The notes under the pieces are model-generated. The model worked only from the letters and a program-made list of their open reading frames with translations. It was not told where the DNA came from and searched no databases. The translations under genes and the position numbers were made by a program. From Pseudomonadota bacterium (GTDB lineage: Bacteria; Pseudomonadota; Alphaproteobacteria; Dongiales; Dongiaceae), in assembly GCA_016183985.1 (NCBI GenBank), contig JACPDN010000011.1, positions 248,001 through 312,000 of the forward strand: a stretch of DNA of 64,000 nt. The letters run 5' to 3'. Below, piece after piece: positions 44,172-52,229 of this stretch. Positions within the stretch are counted from its first letter, which is position 1, and every line of letters starts with the position of its first letter.

Positions 44172-45622
44172 CGGCTATAGCGATGCTTCACACCAACCGG
44201 GAAGTAGTCCGAGTGGCCCTGAGGGTAGAGCGTCACGATCGGTCGCTGCAGGTCGGCCGGCACGTAATTGGCAAACTCGCTGTTGAGCTGGCGCAAGACT
44301 CTAAGCACCGACCCCGCAGCCGCATCGGCGATCGCCTCTGAACTTGCAACACCCTGAGCGAGTTCGACAGCCAGCGCAAAGGCTGGCTTGCCCGCGAGGC
44401 CTTCCCGCACCTCCATCACGAACTTCCCCGTCACGGACCCACGCACATCGGGCTGTTCGAGCCCAAGGCTCACGGTCTCCGGGAAGATATTCGCGCCAAA
44501 ATAAGAGATCGTGAAATTGGCCCGGCCGAACACCCAGACGAAAGGCTGGCGGCGATGCGCGGTGACGATGCTCTGGTCGAAGCCAGCGGTGAGCCGTGCC
44601 ATCATATCGGCGTAAGACATGATCCCGCCGCGATCGGCGATGTGATAGCGGATGAGCGGCACGCCATTGTCGCCGCTGAAGGCCAGCGTTCCATCGACGA
44701 TCTCGAAATACCGGTTGGTGGGATCGTATTGGCAAAGCGTCGGCAGGCGCGTATCGCCAAAAATCTCATGCGCCAATTCCGGGCGCTTGGAAAGGAAACG
44801 GCGGATCGCGACCGAGAGAGGTGTCTCCTGGGCAAGTACACCGGCATCGGCGGTGCCATAGAGAGAGGCGGCAAAATGGAGGATGTCCTCGACGCCGGCG
44901 CGCTCCGCCATCAATTCGCGCCAGGTCTCGCTGAAGACTTCACCGGCCAGGACCAGGCGTGGCTTGAATCGCCCCCAATCCAGCCCCTTGGCGCGGCCGG
45001 CATCGATCACTTCCTTGAGGAAAGGCGGATAGCCGAGCAGGACCGTCTGGTCAAAATCCGGCGCCAATTTCTCGACGATGCGGATGATTTCGTCCGGCTT
45101 GTTGCCGGGTGTCGCGATCATCACCTTGTAGCCCTTTTCGGCAACCGCGCGCAGGCAGAAGGTGGTGAACATGCCGCCGACCCAGGTGCCCATGGCGAAA
45201 CAGACGACTGCCAGGGTCCGTTTTTCATGCGCATGGAACATATCGCGGAAGACCTGCTCGAAGCGGACCGCGATCGGATATTCATCCGCTGTCGCGCGCG
45301 GCCAGAATGTCGGTTCACCGGTGGAGCCCGACGAGACCGCATAGAAGTCGCATCGCCCCCGGTCCCCGCCCATGACCACCTGATCCTGCGAGAAGCGGCG
45401 GATATAATTGGTCTTGTCGAGCAGCGGCAGACGGACGAAGTCAGCAGGGCTGGCAATGCTGGCGGGATCGATCCCGCGCTCGCGCAGCATCTCGCCATAG
45501 GCCGGCACTCCCGCCGCCACGCGGCCGAAAAACTGCCGGATCTCGCCGAAACCGTCCCCGCTTTCACCGGGCTGCAGCAGATCGTCAAGCGAGGTCTTCA
45601 GAAAGCGGTCACGTGATTCCAT
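44168..45622 (-). CDS. Phenylacetate-CoA ligase-like (PaaK family) protein
   Basis: This 484-residue protein of the PaaK-type adenylate-forming family has the phosphate-loop motif YAVSSGSTGEPTFWPR near residue 105. It also has MFTTFCLRAVAEKGYKV, LYGTADAGVLAQETPLS and VWVFGRANFTISYFGANIFP, the last being the ADP-site/hinge analogue of PaaK (usually GRxDDMxxxxGxNxFP). The lack of the usual DDM suggests a diverged or different substrate. It is longer than PaaK (about 430). It presumably activates an aromatic or other carboxylic acid. The start at 45622 drops a His/Arg-rich upstream extension. A DUF1345 gene lies 32 bases upstream on the same strand. Confidence 0.75.
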   Translation of the reverse strand: MESRDRFLKTSLDDLLQPGESGDGFGEIRQFFGRVAAGVPAYGEMLRERGIDPASIASPADFVRLPLLDKTNYIRRFSQDQVVMGGDRGRCDFYAVSSGSTGEPTFWPRATADEYPIAVRFEQVFRDMFHAHEKRTLAVVCFAMGTWVGGMFTTFCLRAVAEKGYKVMIATPGNKPDEIIRIVEKLAPDFDQTVLLGYPPFLKEVIDAGRAKGLDWGRFKPRLVLAGEVFSETWRELMAERAGVEDILHFAASLYGTADAGVLAQETPLSVAIRRFLSKRPELAHEIFGDTRLPTLCQYDPTNRYFEIVDGTLAFSGDNGVPLIRYHIADRGGIMSYADMMARLTAGFDQSIVTAHRRQPFVWVFGRANFTISYFGANIFPETVSLGLEQPDVRGSVTGKFVMEVREGLAGKPAFALAVELAQGVASSEAIADAAAGSVLRVLRQLNSEFANYVPADLQRPIVTLYPQGHSDYFPVGVKHRYSR

Positions 45623-45654
45623 CGCGGTTGAACCTTTATTGAGATGGGACTGGC

Positions 45655-46332
45655 CTAAATAAGACTGGCGGCGATGCTGACGCTGAGCGCCACGATCACC
45701 GTATTGAGGAAGAAGCTGACGATGCCATGCGCCGTCACCAGATGGCGCATCTGGCGCTTGCTGATGGTGACGTCCGAGACCTGGCAGGTCATGGCGATGA
45801 CTGCAGCGAAATAGATGAAATCCCAATAATCCGGCGCCTGCTCGCCGGGAAAATCGAGCCCACCCACCGCCTTTCCATTTGCGTCCACATTGTAGAACTC
45901 ATGGGCATAATGGATCGAGAACAGCATATGAATGAGAAACCATGACAGCACGATGGTGACGGCGCCGGTCGCGAAGTGAAGTGTACCCAAGCCGGCACCC
46001 ACATCTTGCGCCAGCACGAGCACCCGGACGGCAGCCAGCAAGCTGACACCGCCAGCGAGCAAAGAGAGCAGGACGATCTCGCCCAGGCTGATGTCCAGCT
46101 CCTTGGCCCGGTGCGCGATCTGCGCCGGCGTCGAGCGGAAGACCATCAGGCAGGACAGAAGAAGATAGACGAGGATGCCGATATCCCAGGCAAAGGCGAG
46201 CGGCAGCACATTGTCCAGCCCTGCGCGGGAGAGAATCGGATAAGCGAGCGCAAAGGCGAAAGCGCCGGCCAGCAGGCGTTGCCGCCCTTTGACATGCGAT
46301 CCCCAACTGCGCCGCCGCGGCCTTGCACTCAT
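45655..46332 (-). CDS. DUF1345 integral membrane protein
   Basis: This 225-residue inner-membrane protein has a basic N-terminus and about six helices. It matches DUF1345: RPRRRSWGSHVKGRQRLLAG, WDIGILVYLLLSCLMVF, then HYAHEFYNVDANGKAVGGLD, and the diagnostic PDYWDFIYFAAVIAMTCQVS followed by DVTISKRQMRHLVTAHG. Function is unknown. The ATG at 46332 is chosen because the upstream extension is Gln/Lys-rich and non-conserved. It lies upstream of the PaaK-like gene (32-base gap) and divergent from the indolepyruvate oxidoreductase gene. Confidence 0.88.
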   Translation of the reverse strand: MSARPRRRSWGSHVKGRQRLLAGAFAFALAYPILSRAGLDNVLPLAFAWDIGILVYLLLSCLMVFRSTPAQIAHRAKELDISLGEIVLLSLLAGGVSLLAAVRVLVLAQDVGAGLGTLHFATGAVTIVLSWFLIHMLFSIHYAHEFYNVDANGKAVGGLDFPGEQAPDYWDFIYFAAVIAMTCQVSDVTISKRQMRHLVTAHGIVSFFLNTVIVALSVSIAASLI

Positions 46333-46506
46333 GCCCGATCCATCCCCACTTTTTCTTCCCCGTTTTTCGCCGCGCTGCAGCAACAATTCTGATGCGTCAA
46401 TGCCCCGGCCACGCGCAATTTCACGCTAGCACGAGGTGGGCGCACGACAAAATCGGTCTTACTGCGTTGGCCTACCCCAAGTCTCTGGACAAGCTCACTG
46501 AATCAG

Positions 46507-49500
46507 ATGAACGTTGATCCAAAGGAACCGCCAGTCCGGAGTAGACTTCCCGTGACCAAGCTCGCCGCCGTTTCGCTTAACGACAAGTATGAGATCGACA
46601 CCGGACGCGTCTACCTGACGGGGCTTCAGGCGCTGGTGCGCCTGCCCATGATGCAGCGCCGACGCGATGAACGAGCAGGTCTCAACACGGCCTGCTATGT
46701 CACCGGCTATCGCGGCTCGCCTCTGGGCGGCATCGACCTGGCCCTCACCCAGGCACAAACTTTTCTCGACCGACACAACATCAAGTTTCAACCGGGCGTG
46801 AACGAAGACCTCGCTGCGACCGCCATCTGGGGCAGCCAGCAGACCGATCTTTTCGGCGACAGCAAATACCAGGGCGTCTTTGCCATGTGGTATGCCAAAG
46901 GCCCCGGTGTCGACCGCAGCGGCGACGTCCTGCGCCATGGCAACCTTGCGGGCTCGGCCAAGCATGGCGGTGTCCTGCTGCTGGCTGGCGACGATCATAC
47001 TTGCAAATCCTCCACCACGGCCCATCAGAGCGAATACGCCTTCATGGATGCGGGCATCCCCGTCCTCAATCCGTCCGGCGTGCAGGAAATCCTCGATTAC
47101 GGCCTGCACGGCTGGGCGATGTCGCGCTATTCCGGTTGCTGGGTGGCGATGAAGGTTGTAGCGGACACGGCCGAAAGCTCCGGCTCCGTCTCGCTCGACC
47201 CGGAGCGCTTCCACGTCAATATCCCGACCGATTTCGACATGCCGGAAGGCGGGCTCAATATCCGCCTCCCCGCCTCTCCCTTCGCGACCGCCCAGGCGCT
47301 CGAACAGGAGATGCGGCTTCATAAATACAAGCTCTATGCTGCTCTGGCCTATGCCCGCGCCAACAAGCTCAATCAGGCGGTGATCGACGGACCAAAGCGC
47401 CGCTTCGGCATCGTCACCTGCGGCAAATCCTATCTCGACGTGCGCCAGGCCCTCGAAGACCTCGGCATCGACGATGACTATGCGCGCGAGATCGGCCTTT
47501 CCCTCTATAAGGTCGGCATGACCTGGCCGCTTGAACGCGACGGCATCCGCCAATTCGCGGAAGGTCTGGAAGAAATCCTCGTCGTCGAGGAGAAGCGCGC
47601 CCTTATCGAGAACCAGCTCAAGGAACAGCTCTATAACTGGAACGAGAATGTCCGTCCGCGCGTGATCGGCAAGTTCGATGAAAGCCGTGAATGGATTCTT
47701 CCATCCGCCGACGAGTTGACACCGGCCCGCATCGCCCGCGTCATCGCCAAGAGAATCGAGCGCTACCTCACCAGCCCGCGCATCCAGGAGCGCCTCAGAT
47801 TCCTCGACGCCAAGGAAGCAGCGCTCAAGAATTTCAATCCGCCGATCAAACGCATCGCCTATTTTTGCGCCGGCTGCCCGCATAACAGTTCGACCAAAGT
47901 GCCGGAGGGCAGCACCGCGCTCGCCGGCATCGGCTGCCATTTCATGGCGCAATGGATGGACCGCAACACTTCGACCTTCACCCATATGGGCGGCGAAGGT
48001 GTCACCTGGGTCGGCCGTGCGCCCTTTTCCACGACCGAGCATGTCTTCCAGAACATGGGCGACGGCACCTATTACCATTCTGGCCTGCTGGCGATCCGTG
48101 CCGCGATCGCCGCCAAGGTCAATATCACGTTCAAGATCTTGTTCAACGATGCGGTGGCCATGACGGGCGGCCAGCCGATGGACGGCCCCCTGAGCGTCGC
48201 CATGGTGGCGCAGCAGGTCGCGGCCGAAGGCGTCGGCCATGTCGCCATCCTCAGCGACGAACCGGAGAAGTATGGCAGCGACAACCAGTTCCCATCCGGC
48301 ACGACCGTCGATCACCGCAATCGCCTGGATGAAATTCAGCGCGACCTCCGGGAGATGAAGGGCGTCACCGTTCTCATCTTCGATCAGACTTGCGCTGCCG
48401 AAAAGCGCCGGCGCCGCAAACGCAAGTTGATGGTGGATCCGCCAAAGCGTGCCTTCATCAACGAGCGGGTCTGCGAAGGCTGCGGCGATTGCGGCAAAGT
48501 CTCGAATTGCGTTGCGGTCGCTCCAGCGGAAACGGCTTTCGGCCGCAAACGACAGATCGACCAATCGAGTTGCAACAAGGATTTCTCCTGCGTCGAGGGC
48601 TTTTGCCCCAGCTTCGTGACGGTTCACGGCGGCCGCCTACGCCAACCGCACCCGAAGAAGCTCGACGTCACCAATTTCCCCGAACCCGCGCTGCCGCATC
48701 TCGACCGGCCATATAACATCGTCGTCACCGGTGTCGGTGGTACCGGCATCGTCACGATCGGCGCCCTGCTCGGCATGGCAGCGCATCTCGAGGGCAAAGG
48801 CTGCTCGGTCATGGACATGGCGGGGCTTGCCCAGAAGGGCGGCGCCGTCTTCAGTCATGTGCGGCTGTCAGCCAGGCCTGGCGACATCTTCGCGACACGC
48901 ATCGCTGCCGGCAATGCCGACCTGCTGCTGGGCTGCGATATCGTCGTCTCAGGCTCTTTCGACGCGCTGGCTAAACTCGATATCGGCCGCAGCAAGGCCA
49001 TCATCAACACGCATGAGATCGCGACCGGTGATTTTGCCCGCAATCCGGATTGGGAATTCCCAGCTGGAGACCTCAAACAGATTCTGACCAAGGCCGTAGG
49101 CAATGGCGCGATCGAGTTCATCGATGCAACGCGAATCGCCACGGCCCTCATGGGCGATTCCATCGCGACGAACCTCTTCATGTTGGGCTTCGCCTATCAA
49201 CGCGGCCTCATTCCGGTCGGCGCCACGGCAATAGACCAGGCCATCAAGCTCAACAACGTCGCCATCGAAGCCAACCGGCAGGCCTTCGCCTGGGGCCGGC
49301 AGGCGGCCCTCGACATGGCAGGTGTCGAGCGTGCCATCGCGCCTGCGCATGCCGAAGCGCCTTTGCCCGATACGCTGGCGGATCTTGTGGCACATCGGCG
49401 GCGCCACCTCACCAATTACCAGAATGTGGCTCTCGCGGATCGCTACCAGGCTTTGGTTGATCGCGTCCGGGCGGCCGAGCACCAGGTGCTGCCGGGCAGC

Positions 49501-50046
49501 GACGATCTCGCGAAGGCCGTCGCCTGGAACTACGCCAAGCTGCTTGCTTACAAGGACGAATATGAAGTAGCACGGCTCTATACCGATGGCCGCTTCGCCG
49601 CCGACATCGCCGACCGTTTCGAAGGCGACTTCAAGCTGCGTTTCCACTTGGCACCACCACTCATCGCCAAGCGCGATCCAGTTACCGGCCATCTGAAGAA
49701 GCAGGAATTCGGCCCCGGCATGCTATGGGCTTTCCGCCTGTTGGCGCCATTCAAGAACCTGCGTGGCACGGCCTTCGATATCTTCGGGCGCAGCGAGGAA
49801 CGGCGCGCGGAACGGCAGATGATCACCGATTATGAAGAACTGATCGGCGCATTGCTGCCCAAACTTTCGGGTGCGAACCTCAGCACAGCTGCGGCGTTGG
49901 CATCGCTTCCCGAACAGATTCGCGGCTTCGGCCATGTGAAGGAAGCGGCCATCGCCCGTGCGGCATCACAGCGCGCAGCTCTGCTGGCAAAGTTCAATTC
50001 GCCCCAGCCGACTGGTTCTTCGTCACAGCCGCGTGCGGCGGAGTGA
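46507..50046 (+). CDS. Indolepyruvate:ferredoxin oxidoreductase, fused single chain
   Basis: This 1179-residue 2-oxoacid:ferredoxin oxidoreductase joins the IorA-like and IorB-like parts. It decarboxylates aryl pyruvates (from Trp, Phe, Tyr transamination) or branched oxoacids to acyl-CoA with reduction of ferredoxin. The N-terminal domain has YVTGYRGSPLGGIDLAL. The thiamine diphosphate site lies at about residues 519-560 (MGDGTYYHSGLLA, NDAVAMTGGQP). Clustered Cys at about 656-700 (CEGCGDCGKVSNC, then CNKDFSCVEGFCP) bind Fe-S clusters. The gamma-type domain begins near 738 (VTGVGGTGIVTIGALLG, AGLAQKGGAVFSHVR). The start is uncertain: ATG 46507 is weakly supported, and a GTG at 46552 with GGAGTA upstream is an alternative. 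It may supply arylacetyl-CoA linked to the nearby CoA ligases. Confidence 0.9.
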   Translation: MNVDPKEPPVRSRLPVTKLAAVSLNDKYEIDTGRVYLTGLQALVRLPMMQRRRDERAGLNTACYVTGYRGSPLGGIDLALTQAQTFLDRHNIKFQPGVNEDLAATAIWGSQQTDLFGDSKYQGVFAMWYAKGPGVDRSGDVLRHGNLAGSAKHGGVLLLAGDDHTCKSSTTAHQSEYAFMDAGIPVLNPSGVQEILDYGLHGWAMSRYSGCWVAMKVVADTAESSGSVSLDPERFHVNIPTDFDMPEGGLNIRLPASPFATAQALEQEMRLHKYKLYAALAYARANKLNQAVIDGPKRRFGIVTCGKSYLDVRQALEDLGIDDDYAREIGLSLYKVGMTWPLERDGIRQFAEGLEEILVVEEKRALIENQLKEQLYNWNENVRPRVIGKFDESREWILPSADELTPARIARVIAKRIERYLTSPRIQERLRFLDAKEAALKNFNPPIKRIAYFCAGCPHNSSTKVPEGSTALAGIGCHFMAQWMDRNTSTFTHMGGEGVTWVGRAPFSTTEHVFQNMGDGTYYHSGLLAIRAAIAAKVNITFKILFNDAVAMTGGQPMDGPLSVAMVAQQVAAEGVGHVAILSDEPEKYGSDNQFPSGTTVDHRNRLDEIQRDLREMKGVTVLIFDQTCAAEKRRRRKRKLMVDPPKRAFINERVCEGCGDCGKVSNCVAVAPAETAFGRKRQIDQSSCNKDFSCVEGFCPSFVTVHGGRLRQPHPKKLDVTNFPEPALPHLDRPYNIVVTGVGGTGIVTIGALLGMAAHLEGKGCSVMDMAGLAQKGGAVFSHVRLSARPGDIFATRIAAGNADLLLGCDIVVSGSFDALAKLDIGRSKAIINTHEIATGDFARNPDWEFPAGDLKQILTKAVGNGAIEFIDATRIATALMGDSIATNLFMLGFAYQRGLIPVGATAIDQAIKLNNVAIEANRQAFAWGRQAALDMAGVERAIAPAHAEAPLPDTLADLVAHRRRHLTNYQNVALADRYQALVDRVRAAEHQVLPGSDDLAKAVAWNYAKLLAYKDEYEVARLYTDGRFAADIADRFEGDFKLRFHLAPPLIAKRDPVTGHLKKQEFGPGMLWAFRLLAPFKNLRGTAFDIFGRSEERRAERQMITDYEELIGALLPKLSGANLSTAAALASLPEQIRGFGHVKEAAIARAASQRAALLAKFNSPQPTGSSSQPRAAE

Positions 50047-50055
50047 TTTGAGTTC

Positions 50056-50499
50056 TTAGTGGCGTGGCCCCAGGGCGCGCCATCCCTCGGCCCATTGCTT
50101 GCGCTGTTCCGGCGTCAGCTCGGCCGCGATCTCGGCGAGCCCGACCTGGGCATGGTGCAGCAATTTTCCGGCCGATTGCTCGAGTTCGGCCAATGCCGCA
50201 TCAAGCGCCGCCGGATCAAAAGGCTCCGCCGCCAGCGCATCGGCCACATGAAGGCGTAGTTCCCGCATCTTCTCTTTTTCGTCGCGGAACTCCGGACCGT
50301 GCGCCTTTAGCTTGTCACGGATGACCGACTTCAGCTCTGGCGGCACCGTCGCCATGACCATGCCGCCTTTGCCTTCAGGACCGCCCATGGGCCCGTGCAT
50401 GCGGCCGGCAACCATGCCCGCCAGCAGAAAGAGATTGAGGCAGACTGAGATGATCAATCCCGCGGCCAACCACTTTGACTTTGTGCCCGGAATGGTCAT
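50056..50499 (-). CDS. Periplasmic heavy-metal-sensor protein, CnrX/Spy-like
   Basis: This 147-residue protein has an N-terminal membrane anchor (WLAAGLIISVCLNLFLLAGM) and a periplasmic helical domain of the CpxP/Spy/CnrX (Metal_resist) group. The C-terminal LTPEQRKQW is typical. Potential metal ligands are Met and His rich: M34-H35 and M38 after the anchor, M47/M49, H67, H84, and H115-H116. In Cupriavidus, CnrX (148 residues) senses Ni/Co in the periplasm and controls release of the sigma factor CnrH through CnrY. Here the gene is last in a sigma/anti-sigma/sensor operon, its ATG sharing a base with the stop of the anti-sigma gene (TGATG). The metal specificity is not readable. Confidence 0.75.
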   Translation of the reverse strand: MTIPGTKSKWLAAGLIISVCLNLFLLAGMVAGRMHGPMGGPEGKGGMVMATVPPELKSVIRDKLKAHGPEFRDEKEKMRELRLHVADALAAEPFDPAALDAALAELEQSAGKLLHHAQVGLAEIAAELTPEQRKQWAEGWRALGPRH

Positions 50500-50783
50500 C
50501 AGAATTCCCCGACGTCATTGGCGGCGTAGAGCACCGACGCCACATCCAGATCCTGCCCGTCGCTGAGGTTTGCATTCCCCCAGCCCATGGCAAACCCCAT
50601 CAGCAGCGACAGGATCGCCGCACTTGCCGCCATGCGCGCCGGTGACAGAAATGCAGTCAGCCAGAAGCGGCCGCGAGCAGCCGGCGCATCAATAAGCTCT
50701 ACCAGATGCGCCGGTGCGGCCTCGATCGTCAAAGCTCGCCCCAGCAGGGCTTCAAACTCGTCATCCCGCATGTGTTTCGTCAT
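50499..50783 (-). CDS. Short membrane anti-sigma factor, CnrY-like
   Basis: This 94-residue protein has a cytoplasmic N-terminal helix region (DDEFEALLGRALTIEAAPAH), one transmembrane segment at about residues 45-68 (ARMAASAAILSLLMGFAMGW) and a short periplasmic tail. Size and topology match CnrY (95 residues), the membrane anti-sigma factor that holds CnrH and is controlled by CnrX. It overlaps the sigma gene by ATGA and the sensor gene by one base, so all three are translationally coupled. A strong AAGGAACGGAAAA precedes the start. The role is inferred from context and topology, not from sequence similarity. Confidence 0.65.
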   Translation of the reverse strand: MTKHMRDDEFEALLGRALTIEAAPAHLVELIDAPAARGRFWLTAFLSPARMAASAAILSLLMGFAMGWGNANLSDGQDLDVASVLYAANDVGEF

Positions 50784-51355
50784 TTTTCCGTTCCTTCCAG
50801 CCTGGCGCGGATATCTTTCTTTGCGCGCACCAGCAGCGATTCATACGCTTTGACCGAAATCTCCATCGTCGCCGCAGCCTCGGCATTGCTGAGGCCCAGC
50901 GTGTAGCAGAGGGCCATCGCCTCCCGTTGCCGTTCCGGCAGAGCCGCCATGGCGTTACGCACCAGCGCTTCCTGTTCCGCCGCCATCATCTGCGACTCCA
51001 CGCCGGGAGCGGGATCGGCAAGCGGCAGGTCCGGGTCCAATTGCTCGGCGCGCGGCTTTCGGCGCGCATCGATACATAGATTCATCGTCACCCGGTAAAG
51101 CCAGGTGGAGAACTTCGCCTCACCCGGCTGCCAGCTGGCGGCCTTCCGCCAGGCCCGCGTAAAAGCTTCCTGCGCCGCATCTTCGGCATCTGCCCGCGAG
51201 CCCGTCACACGCAGTGCCAAGGAGAAGACGCGATTGAGGTGCCGTTCGCGCAGCTTTGCGAATGCCGACCGGTCGCCATCCGCGACGCCCCGCAACAAGC
51301 GATCGTCATCGTCTGATTGCGGGCCATCGTCATTGGCCGGCTGCCCGTTTCCCAT
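50780..51355 (-). CDS. ECF-type RNA polymerase sigma factor
   Basis: With the ATG at 51355 this is a 191-residue ECF sigma factor (the same size as CnrH). Region 2 is VFSLALRVTGSRADAEDAAQEA and FTRAWRKAASW, then FSTWLYRVTMNLCIDARRK. Region 4 is ALPERQREAMALCYTLGLSN and AEAAATMEISVKAYESLLVRAKK. The start is uncertain: the ATG has no ribosome binding site, whereas a TTG at 51382 has GGGAG five bases upstream. Starts further up (51460, 51472) are less likely. Being first in an operon with a CnrY-like anti-sigma and a CnrX-like sensor, it should respond to a periplasmic metal or envelope signal and activate its own operon. Confidence 0.9.
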   Translation of the reverse strand: MGNGQPANDDGPQSDDDDRLLRGVADGDRSAFAKLRERHLNRVFSLALRVTGSRADAEDAAQEAFTRAWRKAASWQPGEAKFSTWLYRVTMNLCIDARRKPRAEQLDPDLPLADPAPGVESQMMAAEQEALVRNAMAALPERQREAMALCYTLGLSNAEAAATMEISVKAYESLLVRAKKDIRARLEGTEK

Positions 51356-51395
51356 TTGGCGATCGCGCGTGGGTGATATCAAGACAACTCCCGCC

Positions 51396-51436
51396 GTTCC
51401 GGCCCTGGTCCCGGTACTTATCCGGGGTCCAGGGCC
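51396..51436 (-). promoter_or_regulatory. Strong hairpin followed by an ECF-like GGAAC box upstream of the sigma gene
   Basis: On the minus strand GGCCCTGG...CCAGGGCC with an inner CCCGG/CCGGG stem form a 13-base-pair hairpin with loop ATAAGTA. GGAAC, the common ECF -35 core, follows at once. A start site 30-35 bases on would lie just before the ATG at 51355, consistent with autoregulation. The hairpin has no T-run, so it is a poor terminator for the preceding EF-hand gene. Confidence 0.3.
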
Positions 51437-51495
51437 GTGTTCGGTGGCAATTATGGCCATGCCATCGCGCATCTTGCCAGTCTCTTGGTCCGTCC

Positions 51496-52125
51496 TTACG
51501 GCTGAACCGGCGGCTCGTCGTCATTTATGTGGCGCTTGCGCGGCTGCGGCACCTCATCCTTCGCGATCTTGCCGTCCTTGTTCTTGTCGAAGCGCGTGAA
51601 CATCTTTTCACCCTGCGCCGACCATTCCGCGACCGAGATCTTGCCGTCCTTGTCGGTATCGAGGCGAGCCATCCGGTCTTTGCCATCAGGCATGCCGCGG
51701 TCATGTGCCTTGCGCAGCGCCGCCATTTCCTCCGTCGTCACGGCGCCGTCCTTGTTGGCATCCGCATCGGCGAAATTCATATGGCCCTTGCCCGGCCATT
51801 CTGCCTCGCTGAGCTTACCGTCACCATCCTTGTCGAAGCGCTTGATCATCTTGGCGGCCATGTCGCCCTTCTGCGCCTCAAACTTGGCGCGCTGGGCCTC
51901 GTGGAATGCCTTCAATTCGTCCGCGCTGGCAAAGCCGTCGCCATTGGCATCGATGGCCTTGAAACGGGCGGCACCCTGGGCATCGAACTCCGTGCGGTCG
52001 ATGGCGCCGTCCTTGTTGGTATCGGCATCCTGCCACAGGCCGAAATCGGCAAAAGCCGGTGCCGCAGCACCCAGCATCAGGCCGACGACACCGCCCAACA
52101 GTATGAGACGATTGGAATTTTTCAT
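51496..52125 (-). CDS. Exported six-EF-hand calcium-binding-type protein
   Basis: This 209-residue protein has a Sec signal peptide (LILLGGVVGLMLGAAAPAFA-DF). Six EF-hand-type loops follow: DADTNKDGAIDRTEF, DANGDGFASADEL, DKDGDGKLSEAEW, DADANKDGAVTTEEM, DTDKDGKISVAEW and DKNKDGKIAKDEV, each with the D-x-D/N-x-D-G pattern. It should bind divalent cations (Ca2+ or others) in the periplasm. The tail is Lys/Arg then acidic. GGAG eight bases upstream of the ATG is the ribosome binding site and lies inside a long hairpin (52129-52177). It is 140 bases ahead of the sigma-factor operon, which suggests a functional link. Confidence 0.88.
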   Translation of the reverse strand: MKNSNRLILLGGVVGLMLGAAAPAFADFGLWQDADTNKDGAIDRTEFDAQGAARFKAIDANGDGFASADELKAFHEAQRAKFEAQKGDMAAKMIKRFDKDGDGKLSEAEWPGKGHMNFADADANKDGAVTTEEMAALRKAHDRGMPDGKDRMARLDTDKDGKISVAEWSAQGEKMFTRFDKNKDGKIAKDEVPQPRKRHINDDEPPVQP

Positions 52126-52128
52126 TAC

Positions 52129-52177
52129 TGTAACTCCGTCATGTCGGGCTGCCTTGCAGCCCCTTCATGACGTTACA
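52129..52177 (-). promoter_or_regulatory. Ribosome-binding-site-containing hairpin in the EF-hand mRNA leader
   Basis: On the minus strand three stacked helices form one long stem-loop: TGTAAC with GTTACA, GTCATG with CATGAC, and GGGCTGC with GCAGCCC around an AAG loop. Together they give 19 base pairs in 49 bases. The gene's GGAG ribosome binding site falls at a 3-base bulge (GGA) and the first stem base, and the ATG is 3 bases beyond the stem. The structure can therefore block initiation. It could alternatively be a DNA dyad operator (TGTAAC...GTTACA). No T-run follows, so it is not a standard terminator. Confidence 0.55.
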
Positions 52178-52229
52178 CGGCACCGGGTGGCAGACCCTGC
52201 GCAAGATCCACTGACAAGGATCGAGGGGG

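Noticed and set aside
44555-45616. A 353-codon plus-strand frame opposite the PaaK-like gene
   Set aside because: Antisense shadow of a gene with recognisable ligase motifs; no plausible product.
46495-48627. A 710-codon open frame on the minus strand opposite the indolepyruvate oxidoreductase
   Set aside because: It is wholly antisense to a gene with clear family motifs over its full length, and the product has no domain-like organisation. GC-rich codon bias alone produces such frames.
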